Assembly: GCA_024695145.1 (NCBI GenBank)
Contig: JAILIS010000006.1
Coordinates: forward strand, 44,783 to 108,782
From: Lachnospiraceae bacterium
GTDB taxonomy: Bacteria > Bacillota > Clostridia > Lachnospirales > Lachnospiraceae
DNA: 64,000 bases
Direction of reading: 5' to 3'
This document shows positions 28,789 through 38,721 of this stretch, piece by piece. Both the position numbers and the translations under genes were made by a program. The notes under the pieces were generated by a model. It was given only the letters and a program-made list of their open reading frames with translations, did no database searches and had not been told where the DNA came from. The number at the start of each line of letters is the position of its first letter. The stretch's first letter is position 1.

Positions 28789-29655
28789 CTACATTACGTG
28801 TTTATGTGTAAATAAGTGCTCATTGCAGTATTCATAGTTTCCGTTGCACTTCGAACAGAAACGGAATTCAAGATCGTCACCGTCCTTTTCGGTCCGGCCG
28901 CAGATCGCACATTTATGCTTTGTTATATTTCCTGCCCCGGATGATGAAGACGTCGAATAAGCAGCACGTGTTGCATTTTGAAATGCCTTCTTCCTGTACA
29001 TTTCCTTCGGGGATACGCTCCTGTAATTGCGCGTGCCAAGGAAAAAAACGATAAAATTGAGCAGGCTCATCACGATCGCGATCCTTCCTGCCGCACCGCT
29101 GATCACAAACTGGTAAGCAAGGATCACTGCATATATATACGCCATATACTTCATCTTTACCGGGATCACGAAGAATAAAAGTACCGAAATATTCGGATAT
29201 GTCGCGGCAAAAGCAAGGAAAATCGACAGATTGATATAATACGTCGAAAATCCTCTGCTCACCAGAGTCCCTGCCGATACCCCGTCAAGCCCGTTGGCCG
29301 TTGAGATGACATACAGTATGACAGCCCCTATGACAGTAAAGATAATGCCTGAGAATATATATACATTGTACCTAAAAGCCCCCCAGGTAAGCTCAAGTGA
29401 TTTGCCTATCTGATAATAGAAATACAGCATTATTATTGTGAATATGTCAAAGCTGCCCGGCGGTACAAGGATCCATGTGACGATCCTCCATACCTGGCCT
29501 TTTGTAATGTAATAGGGATTAAGGCTGATAAATTCAAGGGAGCCTGTTAATGCCAGAACATAGCCGATCACATAAGCGATTATTATATAAAGTGACAGAT
29601 TCTTTACCGCGTATCTGCCAACCTTTCTCTCGAGTTTATTCAAAAACTTAACCAT
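28789..29655 (-). CDS. Rhomboid-like membrane protein with C-terminal zinc ribbon
   Basis: 288 residues from the ATG at 29655 (GAGGTGA upstream). About six membrane helices (20-215), with rhomboid-style landmarks: WRIVTWILVPPG after the first helix, GVSAGTL where the catalytic GxSG would be, and IPVKMKYMAYIYAV. The histidine normally found in the sixth helix is not visible (GAAGRIAIVMSLLNF), so proteolytic activity is doubtful. The tail carries CAICGRTEKD and CSKCNGNYEYC, a four-to-six-cysteine zinc ribbon, ending HLFTHKH. Function unknown. Confidence 0.7.
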   Translation of the reverse strand: MVKFLNKLERKVGRYAVKNLSLYIIIAYVIGYVLALTGSLEFISLNPYYITKGQVWRIVTWILVPPGSFDIFTIIMLYFYYQIGKSLELTWGAFRYNVYIFSGIIFTVIGAVILYVISTANGLDGVSAGTLVSRGFSTYYINLSIFLAFAATYPNISVLLFFVIPVKMKYMAYIYAVILAYQFVISGAAGRIAIVMSLLNFIVFFLGTRNYRSVSPKEMYRKKAFQNATRAAYSTSSSSGAGNITKHKCAICGRTEKDGDDLEFRFCSKCNGNYEYCNEHLFTHKHVM

Positions 29656-29743
29656 AGTCACCTCGTGTATACACAATCCATGAAATTATAGCATTTCGCC
29701 TTGTTTTTGTAAATTACATAATACGTATGATCGGGTAAAATTG

Positions 29744-29772
29744 TTGAAAAAAGGATGCTTTCGAATTATAAT
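29744..29772 (+). promoter_or_regulatory. Promoter of the 1412-residue activase/dehydratase gene
   Basis: TTGAAA (29744-29749), 17-base spacer, TATAAT (29767-29772). Start of transcription would be near 29779, giving a leader of ~30 bases with AAGGAA before the ATG. One of the best promoter matches in the window. Confidence 0.8.
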
Positions 29773-29807
29773 TGGTTTTTGGTGTTAATAAATCAAGGAA
29801 ATAAGAC

Positions 29808-32800
29808 ATGCCTGACAATAAATACTATCTGGGAATAGATATAGGATCCACAACGGTTAAGATCGCCATTACCGATAAAGAAGACAAACTCGTCTTCTCG
29901 GACTACAGACGACACTTCGCCGATATTCAAAATACCCTTCGCGATCTTTTGACGTCCGCAAAACAGCTCCTCGGAGCGATAGACCTTCATCCGATCATTA
30001 CGGGAAGCGGCGGACTGACTCTTGCCAATCATATGAACATCCCTTTCGTTCAGGAAGTCATATGCGTATCTACCGCTCTGTCCAGGATCGCCCCAGAAAC
30101 CGATGTCGCCATAGAGCTTGGCGGCGAGGATGCCAAGATCATATATTTTGAAGACGGCAATATCGAGCAGCGCATGAACGGTATCTGTGCCGGCGGTACC
30201 GGATCATTCATAGACCAGATGGCCGCACTTCTTATGACCGACGGTGCCGGGCTTAACGAATATGCAAAGAATTACAACAGTCTGTATACGATTGCAGCCA
30301 GATGCGGTGTATTTGCCAAATCCGATATCCAGCCGCTCATTAACGACGGTGCCACAAAAGAGGATCTGGCCGCATCGATCTTTCAGGCTGTTGTCAATCA
30401 GACGATCTCCGGTCTTGCCTGCGGAAAACCGATCCGCGGACATGTGGCATTTCTCGGCGGACCTCTTCATTTCCTCTCCGAGCTTACAAATGCATTTATC
30501 CGTACACTCGGCCTTGATGAAGAGCATGCGTTCATTCCCGAGGATTCTCATCTGTTTGCCGCCATGGGGGCCGCATTTAACTATAAAGCCGATTCCTGCG
30601 TAAACATCGATTCCCTGATCACGCTTTTGAACAACAAGATCCACATGGATTTTGAGGTTGCCCGTATGGAGCCGCTGTTTAAAGACGAGTCTGAATACGA
30701 ACAGTTCAGAGAGCGGCACTCAAAGGCAAAAGTCGAAAAAAAAGACCTGTCAACATGCCACGATATATGTTTTCTCGGTATAGATGCGGGCTCCACAACG
30801 ACCAAAGCCGCTCTTATCGACAAAGACGGCAATCTTCTGTATTCGTTTTATGACAACAATAACGGTAGTCCCCTTGCCACATCCATCCGTGCACTTAAGG
30901 AGATATATTCTCTTCTGCCGAAAGATGCACGCATAGCTTACTCCTGCTCCACCGGATACGGTGAAGCTCTTATAAAATCAGCCCTTATGCTTGATGACGG
31001 TGAAGTTGAGACTATCTCACATTACTATGCCGCGTCTTTCTTTGAGCCTGATGTTGACTGCATACTTGATATCGGCGGTCAGGACATGAAATGCATCCGC
31101 ATCAAGAACAAAGCCGTTGATAACGTTCTGCTCAATGAGGCATGCTCGAGCGGATGCGGATCGTTTATAGAGACGTTTGCACGAAGCCTTGATTACGAAG
31201 TTTCTGATTTTGCCGATGCGGCGCTTTTTGCAAAGCATCCTATAGATCTCGGCACAAGATGTACCGTATTTATGAATTCCAAAGTTAAACAGGCCCAGAA
31301 AGAAGGGGCTGACGTTGCCGACATTTCAGCCGGGCTCGCTTATTCCGTTATAAAAAATGCCCTATTCAAGGTCATAAAGGTATCCGATGCCAAAAACCTC
31401 GGAAGCCGTATCGTTGTACAGGGCGGAACATTTTATAATGATGCTGTTCTCCGCTCCCTCGAGAAGATCTCAAACGTTAGTGTCATACGTCCGGACATCG
31501 CCGGTATTATGGGTGCGTTCGGTGCTGCACTCATCGCAAGAGAGCGTTATGAGGAGCCGGTAAAGACGACTCTTTTAACTCTCGATAAGCTGAACGCCTT
31601 TACATTTGAAACTTCAATGGCTAAATGTAAAGGATGTACAAACAGCTGTCGTCTGACCATAAACAAATTCTCCGGCGGCAGACAGTTCATCTCGGGAAAC
31701 AGGTGTGAACGCGGTATCGGAAAGGTTAAAAACGAACAGAACCTTCCTAATCTGTACGAATACAAACTGCACCGCATTTTTGATTACGAACCGATCCCGG
31801 AGACCGAGGCAAAGCGCGGGACGATCGGTGTCCCCCGCGTGCTCAACATGTATGAGAACTACCCTTTCTGGTTTACGTTCCTCACAAAGCTCGGATACCG
31901 TGTAATACTGTCTCCCATCAGCTCACACAGGATATATGAGATGGGAATAGAATCCATTCCGAGCGAATCGGAGTGTTATCCCGCAAAACTTGCCCACGGA
32001 CATATCATGTGGCTGATCAAAAAAGGCATACCGCTTATATTCTATCCGAGTGTGTTCTATGAGCGTAACGAATTCCAGCAGGCAAGCAATCACTACAACT
32101 GTCCCATAGTCACGTCATACAGTGAGAATATCAAGAATAACGTTGAAGAGATATGCCGCGGGGAAGTAAGCTTTCATAACCCGTTCCTGGCATTTACAAA
32201 CTTTGATACAGCATCAAAAGGACTGATCTCCGCTTTCCCGGATATTCCGGCGGATGAAGTATACTATGCCGCCAAAGCCGGCTGGGAGGAGCTTGACAGA
32301 GCCCGCAAAGACATTCAGGACAAAGGTGAGGAAGTTCTGCGTTATCTTGAAGAGAACGGTAAAAGCGGGATCGTTCTGGCAGGCAGACCTTACCATATCG
32401 ATCCCGAGATCAACCACGGCATTCCCGAGATGATCAACTCTTACGGGATGGCCGTGCTTACTGAAGATTCCATCTCACACCTTGCCGAGGTTGAACGTCC
32501 CACTATCGTATCCGACCAGTGGATGTACCATTCAAGACTGTATGCCGCGGCGACATATGTCAAAACGAGAGATGATCTTGAACTCGTACAGCTCAATTCA
32601 TTCGGCTGCGGACTTGATGCCGTGACCACGGATCAGGTTAATGACATACTCTCTTCCGGTGACAAGATATATACGTGCCTCAAGATCGATGAAGTTAACA
32701 ATCTCGGCGCCGCAAGGATCCGTATACGCTCTCTTCTGGCCGCGATCAGAATCAGAAAACGTAAAAACGAGACGAGAAATATACGCTCTGCGGCATACAA

Positions 32801-34046
32801 CCGCGTTCTCTTTACCGAAGAAATGCGTGATAAAAAATATACGATACTGTGTCCCCAGATGTCGCCCATTCACTTTGATCTTCTCGAAAGCGCATTCAAT
32901 GCCGAAGGATATAACATAGTCGTGCTTTCCAATTCCAACCGGGCCGCGATAGACATGGGACTCCAGTTTGTAAATAACGATGCCTGCTATCCTTCCCTGA
33001 TAGTTGTAGGACAGATCATGGATGCCATCCTGTCGGGTCAGTATGACACATCAAAGCTTGCGGTAATAATGTCCCAGACCGGCGGCGGATGCAGAGCAAC
33101 AAATTATATCGGCTTTATCAGGCGCGCGCTTGCAAAAGCGGGATATCCGGATATTCCCGTTATATCCCTCAATCTTTCAAAACTCGAATCCAATCCGGGA
33201 TTTCGTATCACGCCCAAGTTCCTGCTCCGCGGTATATGCGCTGCCGCAATAGGCGATATCTTCATGAGGTGTCTGTACAGGATGCGGCCTTACGAACTCG
33301 TACCCGGATCCGCCGACGAACTTCATCGTAAATTTATTAAGCCGTGTTGTGATTTTGTAAGTTCGGATCATATATCGATACCTGCATTTTACAGACTGTG
33401 CAGACAGATCGTCCGGGAATTTGATGATCTTCCGATAGACGAGACTGTAAAGAAACCCAAAGTCGGTATCGTAGGTGAGATACTTGTAAAGTTCTCTCCC
33501 ACCGCCAACAACGATCTTGTCAATCTCATCGAATCCGAAGGAGCCGAGGCTGTCATGCCCGATCTTCTTGATTTTATGCAGTACTGTTTCTATAACCAGA
33601 AGTATAAGGCCGAACATCTCGGAACAAAGATGAGTACTGCCACCATCGCATCGCTCGGTATATGGGCTATCGAGCGTGTACGCGGTGCGTCTGTTAAGGC
33701 TCTTAAAAAAAGCCGCCATTTTGAGCCGCCCGTTCATATCAAAACACTTGCCGAATACGCAAGGTCCATAGTCGATATAGGTAACCAGACAGGTGAGGGA
33801 TGGTTCCTTACAGGTGAGATGATGGAACTGATACACGACGGAGTGATGAACATAGTATGCACCCAGCCGTTCGGATGTCTGCCGAATCACGTTGTGGGAA
33901 AAGGCGTTATAAAAGCGATAAGACGCGAATACAGAAAAGCCAATATAGTAGCCATAGACTACGATCCCGGGGCAAGTGAGGTCAATCAGCTCAACAGGAT
34001 CAAACTGATGCTGTCCACGGCATTTAAAAATCTTAATGCACAATAA
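29808..34046 (+). CDS. Giant 2-hydroxyacyl-CoA dehydratase activase-related protein
   Basis: 1412 residues in one chain. Two BcrAD/BadFG-type ATPase domains: the first begins [19 protein letters not shown] (~6-260), the second [21 protein letters not shown] (~325-585), each with the GGED/GGQD second phosphate motif and a CAGGTGSFI / CSSGCGSFI cysteine that in HgdC-type activators ligates a shared [4Fe-4S] cluster. A DUF2229-type region follows with [10 protein letters not shown], then a C-terminal HgdB-like dehydratase portion. Only plus-strand gene in the first 47 kb, with its own promoter. By family knowledge it couples ATP hydrolysis to low-potential electron transfer; the substrate of this fused form is not known to me. 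Confidence 0.88.
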   Translation: MPDNKYYLGIDIGSTTVKIAITDKEDKLVFSDYRRHFADIQNTLRDLLTSAKQLLGAIDLHPIITGSGGLTLANHMNIPFVQEVICVSTALSRIAPETDVAIELGGEDAKIIYFEDGNIEQRMNGICAGGTGSFIDQMAALLMTDGAGLNEYAKNYNSLYTIAARCGVFAKSDIQPLINDGATKEDLAASIFQAVVNQTISGLACGKPIRGHVAFLGGPLHFLSELTNAFIRTLGLDEEHAFIPEDSHLFAAMGAAFNYKADSCVNIDSLITLLNNKIHMDFEVARMEPLFKDESEYEQFRERHSKAKVEKKDLSTCHDICFLGIDAGSTTTKAALIDKDGNLLYSFYDNNNGSPLATSIRALKEIYSLLPKDARIAYSCSTGYGEALIKSALMLDDGEVETISHYYAASFFEPDVDCILDIGGQDMKCIRIKNKAVDNVLLNEACSSGCGSFIETFARSLDYEVSDFADAALFAKHPIDLGTRCTVFMNSKVKQAQKEGADVADISAGLAYSVIKNALFKVIKVSDAKNLGSRIVVQGGTFYNDAVLRSLEKISNVSVIRPDIAGIMGAFGAALIARERYEEPVKTTLLTLDKLNAFTFETSMAKCKGCTNSCRLTINKFSGGRQFISGNRCERGIGKVKNEQNLPNLYEYKLHRIFDYEPIPETEAKRGTIGVPRVLNMYENYPFWFTFLTKLGYRVILSPISSHRIYEMGIESIPSESECYPAKLAHGHIMWLIKKGIPLIFYPSVFYERNEFQQASNHYNCPIVTSYSENIKNNVEEICRGEVSFHNPFLAFTNFDTASKGLISAFPDIPADEVYYAAKAGWEELDRARKDIQDKGEEVLRYLEENGKSGIVLAGRPYHIDPEINHGIPEMINSYGMAVLTEDSISHLAEVERPTIVSDQWMYHSRLYAAATYVKTRDDLELVQLNSFGCGLDAVTTDQVNDILSSGDKIYTCLKIDEVNNLGAARIRIRSLLAAIRIRKRKNETRNIRSAAYNRVLFTEEMRDKKYTILCPQMSPIHFDLLESAFNAEGYNIVVLSNSNRAAIDMGLQFVNNDACYPSLIVVGQIMDAILSGQYDTSKLAVIMSQTGGGCRATNYIGFIRRALAKAGYPDIPVISLNLSKLESNPGFRITPKFLLRGICAAAIGDIFMRCLYRMRPYELVPGSADELHRKFIKPCCDFVSSDHISIPAFYRLCRQIVREFDDLPIDETVKKPKVGIVGEILVKFSPTANNDLVNLIESEGAEAVMPDLLDFMQYCFYNQKYKAEHLGTKMSTATIASLGIWAIERVRGASVKALKKSRHFEPPVHIKTLAEYARSIVDIGNQTGEGWFLTGEMMELIHDGVMNIVCTQPFGCLPNHVVGKGVIKAIRREYRKANIVAIDYDPGASEVNQLNRIKLMLSTAFKNLNAQ

Positions 34047-34052
34047 CTGTCA

Positions 34053-35813
34053 TCATTTGATCGTGATCGCATCCCTTATCCCGGCACGAAGTTTGTTGAA
34101 TAAAAGTGTGATCTTCTCGTGATCTTCGAACATTATCGCTTCCATAAGATCCGATGACAGATCGGCAATATCGGACAGCGCGAGTATGCGGCTGTCCCTT
34201 TCTATGCCTTTAAGGATAAATCCAAGCATCTCATATCTGTTTTCTTTGAACATTTTTTCCGCATCGGTTATCAGATCGTTCAGTTCGTTGTACTGGGCGG
34301 AAAATCTGTTATCTTTGTTTTCCGCCGCATCCTCGTTCTTAAATCTCTGCCACAGCCATCTGGTAAGAACAGAATTAAGTGAACGTTTGGATATGGGCTT
34401 TTCAATATAATCGTTAAATCCCGCCTCCAGAAAACCGGTAAACACATCATTGATGTTGGCAGTCGTGGTAAACACTATGGGAACCTGGTAATAGTACTCG
34501 CCCGGCATGCTTCTGATCTGTGATACTACCTGAGTGCCGCTGATCTTCTCCATCTCGTAGGCGATGAATATGATATCGTAAACGTGATTACTTATCTGCT
34601 CAAGAGCATCTTTACCGCTGACGGCTCTTGTGATGTTGACAAGATAAGGTTTTAACAGTCTCTGGAATACATTAAGGAACAGAATGTCTTCGTCAACGAT
34701 CAGGACACGTGCATCCTTTGTGATATTGACGGCATTCCTGATCATCTCCTCTTCATTTTCCTCGCTGATATCGTTAATAAGCCCTTCAGCTCTTTCGATA
34801 TCCTCCATGTTATATACAAAAACAACCGTAGCCAGTATTTCTTTGTAATCATCAAGCTTGTGATTGATGATCATGTTCACATGGCGGTCGTTGACGGGAT
34901 AATCCGCACTGATACCGAATGCGTTCTCGTCGTCTGTCTGGCATATCTGCGAATAAGCATTTGAAGAGAACTTGAAAACATCGGTGATCTTTCGTCCTAC
35001 GTATTCGTCTTCAAGCAGTGTCGAAAGAACCTGTGCACGTTTATTCTCAAACACGATCCTGAGCTGGCCGTCGAGAACAAATACAACATCAGTTCTTCCT
35101 TCATCGAGTTCCTTCTCAAAATGAGAAGCCGTTATCGTTATCGAATCGTGATATCTGAGCAGATACCTCATAAGTACAGCCGCAACAAGATTGGATATGA
35201 TCGCGACCGGAAAATAACGCATTTTATATACTATAATGAACTGTTCAGCGATAAATCCCGCCGCAGAAAACATATATACGAGAAGAAGGAGCATCAGATC
35301 ATGCTTTTCACATCTTCTGTATATCGCCGCTCCTCTGTATACGACAAATATGATCAGCATTACAACATAGAACATGTAGAAAACGAAATACAGGGCCTGA
35401 TGCCACGGAGCCTGCGGTGATAAGTAGATCCCGAACGGGCTCATTATCAGTTCACCGCCCTGCATGATGGAATCAACAAAATACAGAATAACTGCCGAAT
35501 ATGCAATAAGACTGATAAATGCCGAAGTATATTTCTTATCGACATCAACCATTTCATCTGTGAGCAGAACGATCTCACCCATCGTAAGCACTTTGAGAAA
35601 CTTTTCAACCGCATAGAGGATAAAACAGATGGATCCCGGATATGTCAGCTGCATGGCAACCGTAATAAAAGCCGACCCTGCGATTGAAAAAGTCAGCATC
35701 ATATACCGGAACCTGCTCTTTTCTGATACGGGATTTAATGAATATGTGTAATACTGGGAAATGGCGATCAGTCCAACCGATACCAAAAGACACAGTGCTA
35801 ATATAGTCTTCAT
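34053..35813 (-). CDS. Degenerate phosphorelay protein: 7TM sensor, pseudo-receiver, pseudo-Hpt
   Basis: 586 residues. About seven N-terminal membrane helices (1-220) like the histidine-kinase 7TM sensor domain, a PAS-like region (~240-340), a receiver domain (~368-490) and a C-terminal helical Hpt-like domain (~505-580). There is no dimerisation/HATPase kinase core. In the receiver the acidic pocket (VDED, 373-376) and Lys472 are kept, but the phospho-acceptor position is Ala418 (DIIFIAYEM). In the Hpt-like part the acceptor His is Phe532 (FILKG). It should be unable to carry phosphate and may act as a scaffold or signal sensor. It follows miaA by 17 bases, so it is likely cotranscribed with miaA and the lar genes. 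Confidence 0.75.
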   Translation of the reverse strand: MKTILALCLLVSVGLIAISQYYTYSLNPVSEKSRFRYMMLTFSIAGSAFITVAMQLTYPGSICFILYAVEKFLKVLTMGEIVLLTDEMVDVDKKYTSAFISLIAYSAVILYFVDSIMQGGELIMSPFGIYLSPQAPWHQALYFVFYMFYVVMLIIFVVYRGAAIYRRCEKHDLMLLLLVYMFSAAGFIAEQFIIVYKMRYFPVAIISNLVAAVLMRYLLRYHDSITITASHFEKELDEGRTDVVFVLDGQLRIVFENKRAQVLSTLLEDEYVGRKITDVFKFSSNAYSQICQTDDENAFGISADYPVNDRHVNMIINHKLDDYKEILATVVFVYNMEDIERAEGLINDISEENEEEMIRNAVNITKDARVLIVDEDILFLNVFQRLLKPYLVNITRAVSGKDALEQISNHVYDIIFIAYEMEKISGTQVVSQIRSMPGEYYYQVPIVFTTTANINDVFTGFLEAGFNDYIEKPISKRSLNSVLTRWLWQRFKNEDAAENKDNRFSAQYNELNDLITDAEKMFKENRYEMLGFILKGIERDSRILALSDIADLSSDLMEAIMFEDHEKITLLFNKLRAGIRDAITIK

Positions 35814-35830
35814 TACGTTCTGCTCTTTCG

Positions 35831-36727
35831 TTAATTCCTTTTATAAAAATCATCCGCAAGCTCGCAGCATCTTCCAAGCGGATCATCCTTCATGTCTATC
35901 CAGATGATATCACTGCGCTTGCGAAACCAGGTCATCTGCTCCTTGGCAAGATGCCTGATCTCCATGAACAGTTTATTGTAAAACGCTTCATAATCGGAGA
36001 ATTCACCCCTAAGATACATAAGGATATATCTGTACTCAAGTCCGAGCCGAAACAGAAAATCATCCGTCGCTCCGGCTGCACGAAGACCTGCAACCTCATC
36101 GATCATACCGGCATCAAGTCTCTTATCAAGCCTTACCCTTATGCGTTCATACAGTTCTTGCCTCGGATAGGTCACACCGATAAGAAGTGTTTCATACCTC
36201 GGTTTATTGGCCGGTGCGCTATAGTCCCCGGAAATGACCTTTTCCGCCGCCCGCTCAAGCCTTCTCTTATTTCGAATGTCAACTCTTTCAAGTATCTGTG
36301 GTGCCTTCTCTGTGATAAGGTGCAGAAGCTCTTCGGATGATTTTTGTTCTACACTCTTTCTTATCTGCGGATCGGGTGCCGCATCACTGAGATCATAGCC
36401 GTCCGCGACCGCATTCACATACAGTCCGGTCCCGCCGACCAAAAAAGCCTTACGACCGCTCTCAAAGATCGAATCAAGTGCCTCATATGCCATTTTCTGG
36501 TAATGTGCCAGCGAAAAGAACTCATTGGGTCTGCAGACATCTATCAGATAATGCCGGACACCCTTCATCTCCTCCTGCGTGACCTTACCCGAGCCGAGAT
36601 CAAGCCCTTTATATACCTGTCTCGAATCGGCACTTACGATATCAGCATCATACTTGCGGGCAAGTTCTATACCGAGACTGCTCTTTCCCGATGCATTTGT
36701 TCCGACAATACAAAGCAGCTTATCCAT
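35831..36727 (-). CDS. miaA: tRNA dimethylallyltransferase
   Basis: 298 residues, typical MiaA. P-loop GTNASGKSSLGIELA, SADSRQVYKGLDLGSGK, HYLIDVC and GGTGLYVNAVADGYD are all present. It adds a dimethylallyl group to N6 of A37 in tRNAs reading UNN codons. It overlaps the end of larC by 8 bp. Confidence 0.97.
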   Translation of the reverse strand: MDKLLCIVGTNASGKSSLGIELARKYDADIVSADSRQVYKGLDLGSGKVTQEEMKGVRHYLIDVCRPNEFFSLAHYQKMAYEALDSIFESGRKAFLVGGTGLYVNAVADGYDLSDAAPDPQIRKSVEQKSSEELLHLITEKAPQILERVDIRNKRRLERAAEKVISGDYSAPANKPRYETLLIGVTYPRQELYERIRVRLDKRLDAGMIDEVAGLRAAGATDDFLFRLGLEYRYILMYLRGEFSDYEAFYNKLFMEIRHLAKEQMTWFRKRSDIIWIDMKDDPLGRCCELADDFYKRN

Positions 36728-37961
36728 TACGGGAATCCATGACAGATTTCACGGTATCATCATATGATGCACCGGTTTTATCGGAAAACACACATATATC
36801 TTCATATTCCGGCTTGATCCTCTTTACGCCATATCCTTCCGAGATCTTGACGGTGACAGAACCTTCTGCGGTATCAATGCGTTCGTATCTTCTGTCAAGA
36901 GTGTATCTGTTGTGTTTACTTACCCGTATGCCTATGGTCGTCGTGTGTTTGAACAAAAGCTCCGTAAACTTTTTCTCGTCAGCTTCCGCACATAACACAT
37001 TAAGCATTATTCCCGGACGCGATTTTTTCATGCCGATCGGTATGGTGAACACGTCTTTTGCACCCTCGTCAAGAAGCTTATTTACCGCATATCCGACAGC
37101 TTCTCCCGTCATATCATCAATATTGCATGACAGCTCCGATACGCTGTCATTCATGTCCGAAGTATATCCCAAAACTGCTCTTACGCAGTTCGCACATTCA
37201 AAATCTTTCCTTCCCATGCCGTATCCGATCTTCTCGGCAGTGATCACGGGCATTCTGCCAAAATCATCCGCAAAAAACTTTACAAGTGCCGCTCCGGTGG
37301 GAGTACACAGTTCTCCTTCTATCCTTCCTTCATACGAGGGGATCCCTGTAAGGATATTTGCCGTTGCGGGTGCAGGGACAGGCAATATCCCGTGGGCACA
37401 TTTTGTCTTGCCGAATCCGGTGCAGACCGGGGATGCGATCACTTTGTCGGGGCAGAGCATTTCCATCAGCAGACACACAGCTGTCACATCTGCAACAGCA
37501 TCTTTTGTTCCCACTTCATGAAAATGTATCATGGAAACATCGGTACGGTGAGCAATGCTCTCAGCCTGTGCTATTATATCATAAACTTTCAAGGCGTTGC
37601 TTTTGACATCGACGGATAACGGCATAGGTCCGATAATGTTTTTTATATCATCCATACCCGCATGATGATGCTCATGTTCATGATGATGCTCATGCTCATG
37701 ATGGTTTTCATGCTCATGATGGTTTTCATGCTCATGATGGTGTTCATGTTCTTCGGCACCGTCAATCATTACTTTCATATGAGTTCCGGCAATACCGTAT
37801 TTTTCACTTTGCTCTGCAGTCACCGTGACACCCGAAAGGCCAAGATCGTTCATACGGGCTAAAAAAGTCTTCCTGTCATCTTCATCGAGAAGCTCGTACA
37901 GCGCAGCCGTAAGCATATCACCGGCAGCACCCATTCCAAGATCGAGATATAATACTCGCAT
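36720..37961 (-). CDS. larC: Nickel-pincer cofactor cyclometallase LarC
   Basis: 413 residues as one uninterrupted frame, whereas the best-known LarC needs a ribosomal frameshift to join two parts. N-terminal MRVLYLDLGMGAAGDMLTAAL and the FHEVG and GKTKCAHGILPVPAPA regions are characteristic. Residues ~70-100 are almost only His, Glu and Asn, encoded by 18-bp tandem repeats at 37673-37744; such a stretch likely stores or delivers Ni. LarC inserts Ni(II) into the pyridinium dithiocarboxylate made by LarB and LarE. GGAGGG precedes the ATG. Located after larB, overlapping miaA. Confidence 0.95.
   Translation of the reverse strand: MRVLYLDLGMGAAGDMLTAALYELLDEDDRKTFLARMNDLGLSGVTVTAEQSEKYGIAGTHMKVMIDGAEEHEHHHEHENHHEHENHHEHEHHHEHEHHHAGMDDIKNIIGPMPLSVDVKSNALKVYDIIAQAESIAHRTDVSMIHFHEVGTKDAVADVTAVCLLMEMLCPDKVIASPVCTGFGKTKCAHGILPVPAPATANILTGIPSYEGRIEGELCTPTGAALVKFFADDFGRMPVITAEKIGYGMGRKDFECANCVRAVLGYTSDMNDSVSELSCNIDDMTGEAVGYAVNKLLDEGAKDVFTIPIGMKKSRPGIMLNVLCAEADEKKFTELLFKHTTTIGIRVSKHNRYTLDRRYERIDTAEGSVTVKISEGYGVKRIKPEYEDICVFSDKTGASYDDTVKSVMDSRNG
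37673..37744. repeat. 18-bp tandem repeat inside larC (His-rich coding repeat)
   Basis: About four consecutive 18-bp units, the last three (37691, 37709, 37727) nearly identical, with unit CATGCTCATGATGGTTTT. On the coding strand each unit encodes a six-residue His/Glu/Asn block. In-frame unit length means copy-number change would alter only the length of the His-rich loop. Confidence 0.9.
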
Positions 37962-37977
37962 ATCGGATCCCTCCTGT

Positions 37978-38721
37978 TTATTTTTTATTGATCATACTGC
38001 TGACATAGCCTGCTCCGAATCCGTTATCTATATTGACAACGGTAACATTGCTGGCACATGAGTTGAGCATCGATAAAAGTGCAGTCAATCCCCCGAAGGA
38101 TGACCCGTATCCGACACTTGTCGGAACCGCTATTACCGGACAGTCCGCAAGTCCTCCGATAACGCTCGCAAGAGCTCCCTCCATACCGGCAATGGCTATG
38201 ATCACCGATGCAGACATTATATCATCAAGATGAGACATTAGTCTATGAAGACCGGCCACTCCGACATCATACAGTCTGACCACACGGTTACCGAGAAACT
38301 CCGCAGTTAAGGCAGCTTCTTCTGCGACAGGGATATCACTTGTACCTCCTGTTGCAACGACTATATTACCTCTGCCGCCGGGCTTTGGCAGATCACCTGA
38401 CGTTGCACATCGTGCTTCTTTGTGATATGTCAGATCATGGCTTTTTGAAACAATGTCAAAAGATTCCTCGGAAAGCCTTGTTATCAGTATCCTCTCCTGC
38501 CCGTTCTTTTTCATTGTATCAACTATCGCACATATCTGATCCGGGGTCTTTCCTGCGCCGTATATAACCTCGGAAACTCCCTGACGTGTTTTTCTGTGAA
38601 GATCCACCTTGGCAAAATCTATATCTTCAAAAGGCGTCTCCTTCAGTTTCAGTGCGGCCTCCTCGACGGAAATGCTTCCGGTTCTTACACCTTCGAGTAT
38701 GTTTCTTATATCAGTGTTCAT
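37978..38721 (-). CDS. larB: Pyridinium-3,5-biscarboxylic acid mononucleotide synthase LarB
   Basis: 247 residues with the PurE-like (AIR carboxylase-type) domain in the second half: VVATGGTSDIPVAEEAALTAE, YDVGVAGLHRL, AIAGMEGALASVIGGLADCPVIAVPTSVGYG. LarB carboxylates nicotinic acid adenine dinucleotide and releases AMP, the first step of the nickel-pincer cofactor pathway. It lies between larE (11-bp overlap) and larC (16 bases), with GGAGG upstream. Confidence 0.96.
   Translation of the reverse strand: MNTDIRNILEGVRTGSISVEEAALKLKETPFEDIDFAKVDLHRKTRQGVSEVIYGAGKTPDQICAIVDTMKKNGQERILITRLSEESFDIVSKSHDLTYHKEARCATSGDLPKPGGRGNIVVATGGTSDIPVAEEAALTAEFLGNRVVRLYDVGVAGLHRLMSHLDDIMSASVIIAIAGMEGALASVIGGLADCPVIAVPTSVGYGSSFGGLTALLSMLNSCASNVTVVNIDNGFGAGYVSSMINKK

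Noticed and set aside
33177..34043. Long open frame (288 codons) on the minus strand
   Set aside because: It is antisense to the 1412-residue gene, has no ribosome site or family pattern and follows the codon structure of the plus-strand gene.
36691..37521. Plus-strand frame of 276 codons
   Set aside because: Antisense to larC and the miaA start; no supporting signal.
37673..37744. CRISPR-like repeats
   Set aside because: Units are directly adjacent without spacers and lie inside larC, encoding a His-rich loop.
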